NCBI GenBank assembly: GCA_027563935.2
Contig: CM050450.1
Location: 31,669,439-31,733,438 of the forward strand
Direction: 5' to 3'
Length of the DNA stretch: 64,000 nt
Origin: Costus lasius
Lineage: Eukaryota; Streptophyta; Magnoliopsida; Zingiberales; Costaceae
This document shows, piece after piece, positions 49,440 through 59,702 of the stretch (positions within the stretch are counted from its first letter, which is position 1; the number at the start of each line of letters is the position of its first letter). The notes beneath the pieces were generated by a model. That model made no database searches. It had not been told where the DNA came from and saw only the letters and a program-made list of their open reading frames with translations. A program made the translations under genes and the position numbers.

Positions 49440-51105
49440 TGTAAGTCCCCTAAATCTGGGGGGCGAAACCCTAATAGGTGGCGCAAATAAATTTTATAGC
49501 GGAATCTAGGGTTTCAAAAGATCGAATGCATGTACATATGATCAACTCTTTGGGATTGTATAAATCAAATGAGATTCATACCAGTGCCATGAGGAAGGTG
49601 ACGACTTGGAAGCAGAGATCGAAAGGGGTCTCCTCCAAAGTTGCCGCACACAAGAAGAGAGATGGCTCCTCCTTGGTGATCTTTGTGCTAGCAAAGATCT
49701 TCAAGTATCCTTGATCGAATGAAAGGGGTTAGATGTTCCTCTTGCGGCTAGGGCTCGAAAACTCTCTACCTCGTTTCCGTGAAGAAGAAGTTCACCACAC
49801 ATGAGAGCAATTGAGAGAGGCGAGCGACGTTACAATCGTGGGAGCGTTTCCAATTTGGAAACCGCCTTCCAAAAATAGTAACTCTCTACGTTTCATGCGT
49901 TCACCCAAGTGAACCATCAAAACTCTCCCATTGAACCAAGCGCTCACTCATGAGCCGGTTCAATTTGGTTTGGTTCAAAGACCAAATTACCCAAGCCACT
50001 TTGTCTAGATCATATTAAACCCTAAGGTTCCAGATCTAACCGTTCATCTCTTGATGCTCTTGATCTCACCGATCTAACATCAATACTCTCGATCGAAGCT
50101 TACCGATCTCAAGCCCTAATCAATCAAACATGATCAGACCAGATCTCACTTACAATCAGAGTTTAAACTCCTTTAAACTGAACCCAAACAATTCAGTCCA
50201 CACGATCTGACTTAAGTAAGCCATATCATCAAATTGTGCGACCCTAAGGGTTTCCTTTAAATGTCGGTAACGATAACTTACGTTATCACGATCAGTGAGG
50301 GGTATCTAGCAACACATCACTGTCTCCCAATATAAAGGAAAGAGTCTTCCAAGACTACACCCAAACCACAGCACAAGTGTGAATCCACTTCACTAGGCAT
50401 ACATGTTTCCTTTGCCTCTTGATGTTCTTATTGGACAAGCGTGTCAAGCCTGTAGCTCCAATATGATGAGCATGATTAGATCAGATGAACATAGTCATCT
50501 GGGTATGGCCATACACTTTCTCAATCATCTCATCCAGGGGGGGCCCCTTTAGAACATCACACTCCTATCAAGGAGACGGCAATCCTATATCTATCACTAG
50601 TGTCCTAACCTGACTCATGATCATTATCCAAGATAGTCTATAACCATTATGTTTCAAATGATGTTGAACTACCTCAAAACAATGACAATCATCATTTAGA
50701 AACACAAGTGATCTCAAGTCAGAGGAAATATGCCACTTGTTGCATATAAGGATTATTCACATTGTGACAAGCAATCGAATATCCTAGTAGGGTCTGTCCA
50801 GTACATCCAATGTACCTATGAGTCTACATCTTATTCCATGCTCGAAGCATCCTATAAGATTAGAACACATATTAGTCTCAATCATATCAAGGCTGTCTCA
50901 TGTTCACCAAGATATCTCGACTAAGGACTTAACTGCATGTCAGCCAAGCTGAACAGCATTGAGACATTATTCAGAAGTATACATATGACAGCAGATAATG
51001 CAACAACATGAATAACAACCATTGCCTTTATAAACATGAAGTTTATACATGATACTGATATAATCCCAAGGCCTCAAACATTAGCCTTAAGGGCATACCC
51101 CAACA
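49440..51105 (-). repeat. LTR3, 5' LTR of element CF and right end of the tandem array
   Basis: 1,666 bp complete LTR. Unrelated DNA starts at 51106 with ATAAA, the expected target duplication. Confidence 0.93.
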
Positions 51106-51645
51106 ATAAACGCCGGCGCCTTGTGAGTTTCTTATCAGCTTTTGTGATGACATCCATGTTTTCCTTTCCCCTTTTTATCTATCTCCCTTATCTTATTACA
51201 GTTGGATTGGAAACGAGCTCTTGCGTATCTTCATTGCGGCAACAACGGCAAGAAAACTCCGAGCCTATTTCTCGAAGGAGTCTAAGTAGGCAAGGAAGGG
51301 GAGCAAAAAGCTTGACCCGGGTATTTTCTTGCTCTTCGTATAGTCTCCTTTGGTTTATGGGATCTCCCTTCTCTTCTTTTTAATGGTTTGTCGCTTGTTT
51401 TCTCTTCTTTTTTTTTTTTTTTTTTTTTTTTAGGGATCGGTCACTTCCTATCTGCTCTTCGTGTTCTCTTTTCTCATGCACGCATCTTTCGTTGTTTTTT
51501 TTTTGTTTTTTGTTTTTTTTTTTTTGCATACCTTCATCCCCCACAACCCGTCTTTTACCCCCTTCCTACTTAGCATGATCCGTAGAGCATTCGGCGTGCT
51601 TAGAACTTGAAGCAATGGAGAGAAGTAGGGTGTATCTGCTTTTTA

Positions 51646-51817
51646 TGATGCCAGGTTGCTTAGTGCAACCATGAGGCCTATCTGCTTTTTTATGATGCCA
51701 GGTTGCTTAGTGCAACCATGAGGCCTAAAGAAAAAGAAGAGAAAAGAACGAACAATCCAAGAGAGGGTGGTGTGTGCTTTTGTGATGCCAGGTTGCTTAA
51801 TGCAACCATGAGGCCTA
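51646..51817 (+). repeat. Three-copy repeat with a perfect GGTTGC/GCAACC hairpin
   Basis: Unit of 35 bp beginning TGATGCCAGGTTGC and ending CCATGAGGCCTA at 51646-51680, 51693-51727 and 51783-51817; copies one and two are a 47-bp tandem duplication. Each contains GGTTGC, a 5-nt loop, GCAACC. The single change in copy three (TTAGT to TTAAT) falls in the loop. Confidence 0.85.
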
Positions 51818-53226
51818 AAAAAACCGGGCAGAAGAGGTTTCTCGTTTCCTTACCTTCTTCTATCTTTTCGTTCTCCTTCCTTCCCTTGCTTCTTACGCCC
51901 TATTCTTTTCAGCCGAGCGTCCCCCTTTTATAGGCCGCCGCTTGATAATTTTTTTTTTCTTATCTTTTGTCTTATTCCCTTATCTATCAACTGGCCCGAC
52001 CACTTTTATCTCCTTTCCTTGTCAGCCCCTTATTCCTCTTTTGGTCGACCGCTTTCTGTCCCTTGCCAGTTCTTGGGCTGCTGCATTGACAATTCTACCC
52101 TGCATCCTTTCCTTTCCTTTTTTAAGGAGGTCTTTTTCTTACGTTTCTTCCTAAAGCACTATGGCATGTCTTTTAACCTGAACGCCTATCCTTCAGCCTG
52201 AATACTTTCGCCAAAGAATTTACCAATTTGCATCTAAAGATTTTGGCAACTATGCAGATACATTGGTACTCATCATCAGCTAGCTTTTGATCATCACAAA
52301 ATGTTAGCAACTTGAACGGTTCCTGCACATAGTGATCTTGTACAGATCCTATATTAAAACATGCTTGGTAATACCCTTTTTTGTTTCCGGGTGGAATAAT
52401 AGGTTCAACAATTGTATGTGTATTGGTGCAGTATATTCCAGCATTTAGGAAATGCTGGATATCTCTCGCCGTTTTAAGCTGTCCCTTAGATATCTTAATT
52501 TGGTTTAGCTTGCTTCTTTTGCTTCAATCAGTGACGAGGAATATAGGATATAATGTGAATGCGTCAAAATGTTCCTGATTCTTTAATTTTGTTCCTCATC
52601 TTGTAGCTGTGAGCAACATACATTTCTTCATGATCAACTTTTCCTGTCCATGTCAGGCTCCACATGCCAATGCTCATACTCATCAGCATCACTTGGTTGG
52701 ATCTTGCTGCGCCTTGGCTCTGTTTGCTCCACTCCTCTCTGTGTTCCACCTCCACTGCACAAATTTTAGATTTGGATGATACTTGATAACCCTTGCGACT
52801 GGAGAAAAATTTTGCTTGTCCCAAGAAGTTAGAAATTGAGGTCAACTTTTGCAGAGTTTCATTCCAAGTATATGATTGGTAAAGCATTGCACTATATTTT
52901 TCAAATTATAGTTTACATTTTACTTCATCTCCAAATTGATGAAAGGCAATGTCTTAAAAAATGTGCTCGGATTTGTAAAAGGAGACATGAATTCCAGGAC
53001 TGCTGAACTAGCCATATCAGTCCAATTAACTTCTCCTCTACTTGCTGATTTACTGAATATTTGTTCTCTTTATGACAACAGGCCTCAGGTTTCAAATTTA
53101 GTAACTAGAGTTCCGTGCTTCTGTTCATTGAAACCTTACATATATATGATATACTGAAGTCCGATCCTTTTGCTGAGACCTCTGCTTCTCTCTCAATGCC
53201 CCAGAGGGAGATAGTAAAATATCCAT

Positions 53227-53260
53227 GAGAGGGTTGGAATAATTGGGTCCGACATTATTC
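53227..53260 (+). repeat. Direct repeat, copy 1, upstream of kinase pseudo-exons
   Basis: ATGAGAGGGTTGGAATAATT followed by GGGTCCGAC; contains GTTGGA...TCCGAC, a near inverted repeat. Copy 2 lies about 830 bp downstream. Confidence 0.75.
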
Positions 53261-53604
53261 TTAAATTTCCCATTGTAAAATGTTCAACATGCTAAAAATT
53301 TTAATTCTAGCTTGAAGGAATTATATGTGATTCCCAAACCATCATCATCCAACCTTAACATCATATACCTTAGTAAACAAAGATTAATTTACTCTCCCGG
53401 CCTCATTGCAAAGAGCCTTCAGCGATATCTGGATTTAGTTAATTTGCAAATCATATATTTTTTTTACCTTTTCCACTGGCCATCTTCTATCTGATAACAC
53501 TTCATGTGAAGTCCGATATACATTTCCTAAACCCAATTGTAAATTTGGCAACATATGCTAAAGCACCTTTCATATTCTACCTGATGCTCTCATTCACACT
53601 GCAG

Positions 53605-54044
53605 GGATAAAAAGAACTTAACAGGTACAGCAAGATATGCCAGCATAAACACTCACTTAGGCGTTGGTAATTTTTCTCTGGACTTGATAGCACTGTTGCA
53701 TGTGCATTTACCTACTTTTCTGCCATACCTCTGATTCCTGAGTTCTGATTGTTTCAAATTTTGTGGTAGTAGCAGTAGGAACACGTCCTCTGCAATTTCT
53801 TTTCCTCGCCAGTCCGATCTTTGTTTTGGTAGCCTCCCATGGCAGGATTTAAAAGCAGGAATTTCTGAAACTTTCCCATTTCATTAATCTGTAGCATTAT
53901 AAGTTATGACTTCTCAGGCCTTATGCCGTGGCTTTCCATCAGAGTTTGTCTTATACTTTCGCTATTGCCGTTCACCTCGTTTTGGTGACAGACCTGATTA
54001 CACTTATCTTAGGACAATATTCCGTGAACTCTTCGTCCGCGAAG
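53605..54044 (+). pseudogene. Casein kinase I-like gene fragment (pseudo-exons)
   Basis: Three blocks match the kinase domain of plant casein kinase I-like (CKL) proteins in order. (1) 53605-53666, after AG and before GTAATT: KNLTGTARYASINTHLGV, the activation-segment and P+1 region typical of the family. (2) 53828-53860: GSLPWQDLKAG, without the preceding and following coding sequence or a good acceptor site. (3) 53918-54044, bounded by CTCAG and [16 protein letters not shown]...YFRYCR...[16 protein letters not shown], the C-terminal lobe. Exon 1 and 3 splice sites are still canonical. The stretch for the ESLGYVLMYF helix and for the TKKQKYE segment is missing, and no N-lobe or DFG exon was found upstream, so it is a decayed or captured fragment rather than a working kinase. 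Confidence 0.78.
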
Positions 54045-54055
54045 GTAATGCTTCT

Positions 54056-54089
54056 ATGAGAGGGTTGGAATAATTGAGTCCAACAATAA
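54056..54089 (+). repeat. Direct repeat, copy 2, downstream of kinase pseudo-exons
   Basis: ATGAGAGGGTTGGAATAATT followed by GAGTCCAAC; here GTTGGA and TCCAAC are perfectly complementary. The two copies bracket the whole pseudo-exon block. Confidence 0.75.
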
Positions 54090-54832
54090 GATTACTAGAA
54101 AGTGCAAACAATACTCACAAAACTATATAGCAAGCTCAATCATCATCTGGGGTGTAGCATCGGGCTAGATGCAGCTGGGTCCAAAGAGGCGCCTTCTGAA
54201 AATTTTCCTGCACAATTTTAAATACATAAGGCTCAGATCAAAAAATAGTGTCTTATTTTATAAATAATAAAAATAATTTTCTCAAAGGGGAATCAGTGAT
54301 ATCGCTGGAGGTCCAAAGAAGGTGACGGTGGAGAAGAGCTGATAGAGGCGAGAAGCTGAGGTGGGACAGATGCTAGCTGAAAAGCTGCTAGCAATGATGG
54401 TGCCGACAGTAGAATGATAATGAATAGTCTCCAGTGGCTTGCTGGTGACTATAGTCCTGGTGATGAAAACGTCGGCTGATGGTGCAAGAGATAGCACTGC
54501 ACAATTAAAAAAAAATCAGAGTCACTATATGAAGATTCTGCTGTAAAAATAAATAAATAAAATCAATAAAATAAATAAAATCAATGGAAACAGAGGCAAC
54601 AGAAGAAGTAAGAGGCTGCTGGTGGTAGAATCCAGTGTCGACGGCTAGAAACAGTGAAACAGTGGTGTCAGAGGCAGATGCAATGGTGGTGGCTGGCTGG
54701 AGTTTCTGGTTCAAATATGAAGACAAGGAGCTGCTAATGTCGATAGAAAGCAGTGCAGCCTATTGATTCAATTACGAAAATTAGCTATACCCAAGAATAA
54801 GATTTAATGATCCATAAAGAAAATAAACAAAG

Positions 54833-55226
54833 CCACGAAGTAGAATAAAACTTGTTCTTTCCGGGTGTATGAAAATTAAAGGATCAATATCTGTGAGGAA
54901 TTTAGGGTATTAGCAGGAAGAAGGCTAATCAGATTACTAAATCAAAAACTGCTGTAGAAGTTAATCAATTACCAAAAGTGCCATGCTTCCTAGAATTGTT
55001 AGAAAATATTTTAATGAAAACAACTAATCCACGAGATAGAATGAAACATGTTCTTCCAATTTCAAGTGAAAGATTAGGGTTTCAACTCGTTAAAGTATCT
55101 TAAAAATCTGAAGCAAAAAAGCTAATCAGATTAGTCAAAAAAAACTGCTGTAGAAATTAATCAAGTACCAAAAGATGCTATGTATTATAGGATGATCCAT
55201 GGACTTTAAAATTCAACAAAAATATC
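54833..55226. repeat. Two diverged tandem units of about 197 bp
   Basis: CCACGA.GTAGAAT.AAAC.TGTTCTTCC-like sequence at about 54833 recurs at 55030, and GCTAATCAGATTA at 54924 recurs at 55121, both 197 bp apart, with ACTGCTGTAGAA and TTAATCAA following in each. Confidence 0.75.
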
Positions 55227-55366
55227 AAAAAAATAAACAAAGATGAGTAGTTCCATGCTGTGCCAAAGATCAAAAATTTTTCCAAACTAGTTTCTTAAAA
55301 TCACAGTAAGAAAACACCTAATTAAATAAGCAGAATGCAGAGTGCAGGAAGCAGATTTCAAATTAC

Positions 55367-55650
55367 GGCACTATAAAAATGGTTACGGCACTACCGTAAT
55401 TTTCACAAAAATCTCAAAACTCTCGGGTTGAAAATCACACAAAAATACAGCCCATGATATTCATTATGGTAGTACCGTAAAAATCAAAGAACTTTCGGGT
55501 AAAAAATTAGCCAAAATTACGGTACCGTGAAAAAGAATACGATACCGCCGTATTTTTCACAAAACTTCAGAAAAGTCTCGGGTAAGAAATCGGCCGAAAT
55601 TATGGCACCGTGAAAAAGATTACAGCAGTGCCGTATTTTGCGCAAAGTTT
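55367..55650. repeat. Three or more diverged 70-85 bp tandem units (TACGGCACCGT type)
   Basis: Core TCTCGGGT or TTTCGGGT at 55421, 55493 and 55576, each followed by a run resembling AAATC..CCAAAATTACGG and a TAC(G/C)GT-rich part with short palindromes such as ACGGTACCGT (about 55524). In the non-coding part of the Athila-like element. Confidence 0.65.
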
Positions 55651-55789
55651 GATTTTCCCTGCAAAAAGAAAAGAAAGATTAATTCTAAAAATAAACTAAA
55701 ATAAAAGAAACTAAGCTAAGTAAGAGTGCTTGGGTTGCCTCCCAACAAGCACTAATTTTTAGGTCCATAGCTTGACCAAAACTCAAATA

Positions 55790-57157
55790 TCATGGCGAAG
55801 CAGGTGGATCAGTATCATAGTAAATAGTATACAATTTTCTGCATTTCCGTTGTTCTAAAACTTTAGCCACTAATCCAAACATCCAAAATTTCATGTAAAT
55901 CAAGATCGACATGGCTTTCTCAAATATGCAGAAATCAAAATCAAAATTTTCAATTCCACTCAAAGGATATTCAATAATCTTCCTATATTTATCAGTAAGC
56001 AAAATCATTAGTCCTTTCTTCAAATTTATATCTTCAATTGCAATAGGACTTTGATCGAAAGATTCAAGTATTGGATCATCAAAATAGTCTTTCTGTCTCA
56101 CATTAGGTTCCTCAATAAAGCATAGTTTTTCAAATAAATAAGAAGGTTCAACAGTAAATATGGGCAAAATATCAGAGTGAGATTCATCAATATTTGTAAT
56201 ATTCAAATCCTTATTAAGTTCCTCATGTCTTTCATCAAATAATTTATCAATTTCAAAATTATCAACAAATTCAGAGTGAGATTTTTCAAAATCAATTTCC
56301 TCATGCATTTCCACAATTAATTCATCATCAGAAGAATCAAAAGAAGCAATCTCAGAATTACAAGAATCAGATTTAACCATAAATAATATATCATCAATTT
56401 CATAACTATCATTAGAATCAAGAGGGGATTTTTCAAAATCAAATTACTCAACCTTTTCCACAAATAATTTATCAAATGAATCAATTTTATAATCATCAAA
56501 ATCAGAGTGAGATTCATTAATGTTCACAAAAGAATCAATTTCAAAATCAACAAAATAAGAGGAAGACTTTTCTAAATCAATTTCTTCAGTTTCCAAATGA
56601 AACTCAAGTAAATAAGCTTATTGTGCTAACTGGGTTTCTAACATTTTATGGTGTTCAACAACACCATCCAATCTAGAGTTAATTTGCTTAAGGCTCTCTG
56701 TAACCTCTTCATTTCATCTCATCTGAGCACCCATGAATTTTTCAAACATGTCCTCTAAGCTAGATTTTTGGTTATCCTCAAAGTATGGTTCTGAAATATT
56801 GTTTGAGCAATCCTCATGAAAAGAAGTTTGATTTTTCCATCTAGAATAATATTGATCATCTTGGTACCATGGTGAATTGGGATTTTGAGAAATTAAAATT
56901 TGGCAAATAGAAGTATAATGATCAGAACATCCACAAATATCACATCTAATAGAAGAATAAGATTTCATAACAGGGTGCATATTAAAAGTGTCTAATTTAT
57001 GAGCCAAATAATCTAACTTATCTGCAACAATGCACCATGAATTATCTTCATACCTTCCATATGGCATATATACCTCATCTCTTTCAGTTGCCCATGAGTT
57101 GTGATCACAAGATGTATCTTCAAATCTATCAAGAACAGAAAGATTATCCAACACCAA
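55790..57157 (-). pseudogene. Athila-like gag relic with three in-frame stops
   Basis: One reading frame runs from 57157 to 55790 (positions 57157 and 56380 are in phase). Near its start, CDICGCSDHYTSIC is a CX2CX4HX4C zinc knuckle of gypsy gag; further on come SLEDMFEKFMGAQMR and LETQLAQ, wording typical of Athila-type gag. The frame is stopped three times: TGA after GAQMR (near 56714), TAA after LETQLAQ and TAA after LFVEKVE. The rest is acidic with internal repeats (DESHSDI, KSHSEFVDNFEID, ESHSDFDDYKID). Ends at a stop near 55790. No protease or RT follows. Relic of a structural protein; host function unlikely. Confidence 0.72.
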
Positions 57158-57366
57158 TCAATCAAATTATATATTTTTTTTCAGAATATAGGAAAAAAAT
57201 AGAAAATATAAAACACAAGCAAAATTCAAAAATTTCAGAAATCACAGTTCTATCACAACTTGTGAAAAGCCAAAACCTGCAAAAACAAAAAACAAAGTTA
57301 AATATAAAACAAATAAAACTTGGTCTAGCAATACTAACAACTATTTTGATATTAACAAAACTAAGG

Positions 57367-57384
57367 TCTCCAGCAACGGCGCCA
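57367..57384 (-). other. Primer-binding site of the Athila-like element (tRNA-Asp type)
   Basis: Minus strand TGGCGCCGTTGCTGGAGA, matching the well-known TGGCGCCGTTGCCGGGGA site with two differences. Six bases separate it from a putative LTR end at 57391. Confidence 0.8.
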
Positions 57385-57390
57385 AAAACT

Positions 57391-58031
57391 TGTTATTGTC
57401 CGCAAGTGCACGGATACTCAAAGTAATAATTAAGATATCGAACTAGGGTTTCATCCGCCTTAATTTCTATGACTAGATATGAATAGATATTCGTCAATCA
57501 AATTTCAATATGATAAAGACATAATTTACTTAATAAAGAAATCATCTCGCTTTCGCGCAGACAATTTACAAAGAACTAATCCTCACTCTCATGCAGGATC
57601 ATTAACAAAGACATAATTTACAGGATCATTAACAATTTACAAAGACATAATTTATTCAATCTTGAATAAAAGTAAATCATTAACAAAGAACTCAAGGATC
57701 ACTCTCGTTCATCCGAAATCTAAGTCAATCATCTCAAGTGCAAACTCAAGGATCACTTTTGTGCATCTGAATCTCAACACAAGTTATACTTATGGTTCCC
57801 CAACGATCCGATAGTTGATCTCTCACAGTATCATCATGTCTATCACATTAACTCGATCCTAAATTCAAATTATTAACATGACATTGTACTTCTAAAATTA
57901 AGAAATATGAACAAACCTAATTTCTTATGATGAGTTCGTAACATTCAATTTTAGGGTTCCAAGTTCTCAAGCAAATCACCTCTCGGTCCATATCGTGAAA
58001 ACTCTAAAACATGCTAACAATATGAATCTTC
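57391..58031 (-). repeat. LTR (part) of the Athila-like element
   Basis: Starts TGTTATTGTCCGC on the plus strand, so ends ...ACA on the minus strand next to the primer-binding site. Contains diverged internal repeats: GACATAATTTAC and GGATCATTAACAA around 57517-57650, and CTCAAGGATCACT at about 57700 and 57745. The far end is beyond the junction with element G. Confidence 0.65.
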
Positions 58032-59702
58032 TGTTGGGGTATGCCCTTAAGGCTAATGTTTGAGGCCTTGGGATTGTATCAGTATTATGTATAAACTTTT
58101 ATGTTTATAAAGGCATGGTTGTTATTCAGGTTGTTACATTGTCTGCTGCAATAAGTGTACTTTTGAATAATGTCTCAGTACTGTTCAGCTAGGCTGACAT
58201 GCAGTAAAGTCCTTAGTCGATATATCTTGGTGAACATGAGACAGCCTTGATATGGTTAAGACTAATATGTGTTCTAATCTTATAGGATGCTTCGAGCATG
58301 GAATAAGATGTAGACTCATGGGTACATTGGATGTACTGGACAGACCCTACTAGGTTATTCAATTGCTTGTCACAATGTGAATAATCCTTGAATGCGACAA
58401 GTGGCACATTTCCTCTGACTTGAGATCACTTGTGTTTTCTAAATGATGATTGTCATTGTTTTGAGGTAGTTCAATATCATTTGAAACATAATGATTATAG
58501 ACTATCTTTGATGGTGAGCTTGAGTCAGGTTAGGGCACTAGTGATAGACATAGGATTGCCGTCTCCTTGTTTAAGGAGTGTGATGTTCTAAAGGGGCCCC
58601 CTGGATGAGATGATTGAGAAAAGAGTATGGCCATACCCAGGTGACTATGTTCATCTGATCTAATCATGCTCATCATATTGGAGTTACAAGCTTAACACGC
58701 TTGTCCAATAAGAACATCCAGTGGCAAAGGAAAGATGCATGCCTTGTGAATTGGATTCACACTTGTGCTGTGGTTTGGGTGTAGTCTTGGAAGACTCTTT
58801 CCTTTATATCGGGAGACAGTGATGTGTTGCTAGATACCCCTCACTGATCGTGATAACGTGAGTTATCGTTACCGACATTTAAAGGAAACCCTCAGGGTCG
58901 CACAATTTGATGATATGGCTTACTTAAGTCAGATCGTGTGGACTGTATTATTCAGGTTCAGTTTAAAGGGATTTAATCTCTGATTGTAAGTGAGATCTGG
59001 TCTGATCATGTTTGATTGATTAGGGCTTGAGATCGGTAAGCTTCGATTGAGAGAATGGATGCTGGATCGGTGAGATCAGGAGCATCAAGAGATCGACGGT
59101 CAGATCAAGAGCCTTAGGGTTTATTGTGGTCTGGACTGATTGCTTGGTTTGTTTGGTTATTGAACCAAATTGATTTGAACCAGCTCATTGGTTGAGCGCA
59201 TGGTTCAATCTAAGAGGAGTTTGCGATTGGGTAAACCCATGATCGCATTTGGAGGTGAGGCTTTCTATTTTTAGAAAGCATGATCACTTACGTGACCACG
59301 CCTCATGAAACTTGCCTCTTCACGCCTTTGTCGCCAACTTGAGTATTCGGCGCTTGCATTCTCGTGTGGAGAAGTGTAGACGACAAGAGGAAATATTCGG
59401 CCAAGCAAGGTGATCTCTTCCCTTTCCATTCGGCAAGACAATCTTGGAGCCTTGCTAGCACAAGGAGCACCAAGGAAGAGTAGGCGACATCAATTGTGTG
59501 CGTCACCTTAGGAGAAGGAGCATTTGTGCCTTTCCTTCCAAGACACCATCTAAGCGATGGCAATGGTAAGAATCGCTTCTCATTGAAAGTTGAATATATT
59601 ACATGCTATGCGATCCTTTTAGAAACCCTAGATTCCGCTAGAGTTTTTGTTGCGCCTCCTATTAGGGTTTCGCCCCCCCCCCCTTGTGGGGACCCCCTTT
59701 CA
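58032..59702 (+). repeat. 5' LTR of element G
   Basis: Complete, 1,671 bp. Hairpins: GATAAC-GTGA-GTTATC at 58852-58867; GCTTTCTA-TTTT-TAGAAAGC at 59260-59279. A run of twelve or so C residues at about 59672 pairs with GGGG just before the LTR end. Confidence 0.93.

Larger units (their letters stand above)
16630..51105 (-). mobile_element. Tandem copia array: LTR1-B-LTR2-CF-LTR3
   Basis: Two family-1 bodies share the middle LTR. LTR2 (23670-25336) is followed at once by the polypurine tract (25337) and gag-pol stop (25357) of body CF, while its other end adjoins B's primer-binding site (23656-23667). Bodies B and CF match in length piece by piece: coding 3,864 bp each once the E insertion is taken out of CF, leader 1,843 bp each. 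LTR1 from 16630 matches LTR2 from 24024 over exactly 1,313 bp. The arrangement fits unequal homologous recombination between LTRs of one ancestral element. The right flank ATAAA (51106-51110) should be one target-duplication copy; the left flank is lost. Confidence 0.88.
51106..53604. other. Non-repeat or old flanking DNA, pyrimidine-rich; no gene recognised
   Basis: From 51130 to about 52140 the plus strand is strongly T/C-rich, with T runs at about 51406-51433 and 51497-51527, resembling a plant promoter, 5' UTR or intron region. A short hairpin-bearing repeat occurs three times (51646-51817). A 21-bp perfect hairpin CCAGCATTT-AGG-AAATGCTGG is at 52438-52458. Scattered open frames of 60-107 codons have no recognisable domain. 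One copy of a 30-odd-bp direct repeat is at about 53227-53260. Confidence 0.6.
54100..58031 (-). mobile_element. Degraded Athila-like Ty3/gypsy (LARD-like) element, no RT seen
   Basis: Read on the minus strand: LTR-like DNA (58031 back to 57391), a primer-binding site of the tRNA-Asp kind (57367-57384), a gag relic (57157-55790), then a GGGAGGCAACCCAAGC block near 55735-55748 that I know from Athila-type elements, then repeat-rich non-coding DNA. No RT, RNase H or integrase motif is visible. The left boundary is not defined; 54100 is only where recognisable host-like sequence ends. The right LTR is interrupted or bordered by element G at 58032. Confidence 0.6.

Noticed and set aside
51406..51530. 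Long T runs as an assembly artefact or polyA tail of a retroposed gene
   Set aside because: The runs are interrupted and sit within a broad T/C-rich stretch; no retroposed coding sequence or target duplication is seen on either side.
51646..51817. CRISPR-like array
   Set aside because: Only three unevenly spaced copies in a plant nuclear context; spacers are not unique sequences of constant length and no cas genes exist here.
52564..52887. 107-codon minus-strand frame
   Set aside because: No recognisable domain, low-complexity context, no neighbouring exon or element support. Could be an exon of an unknown gene, but there is nothing to show it.
54282..54726. Two minus-strand frames of 71 and 73 codons
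   Set aside because: Composition follows simple repeats (AATAAAT-type and GGTGG runs); no domain or conserved partner.
56317..56517. 66-codon minus-strand L/I-rich frame
   Set aside because: It is a different frame of the gag relic; the zinc-knuckle frame continues through this stretch with one stop.
57037..57426. 129-codon plus-strand frame
   Set aside because: Antisense to the gag relic and crosses the primer-binding site and LTR edge; a shadow frame.
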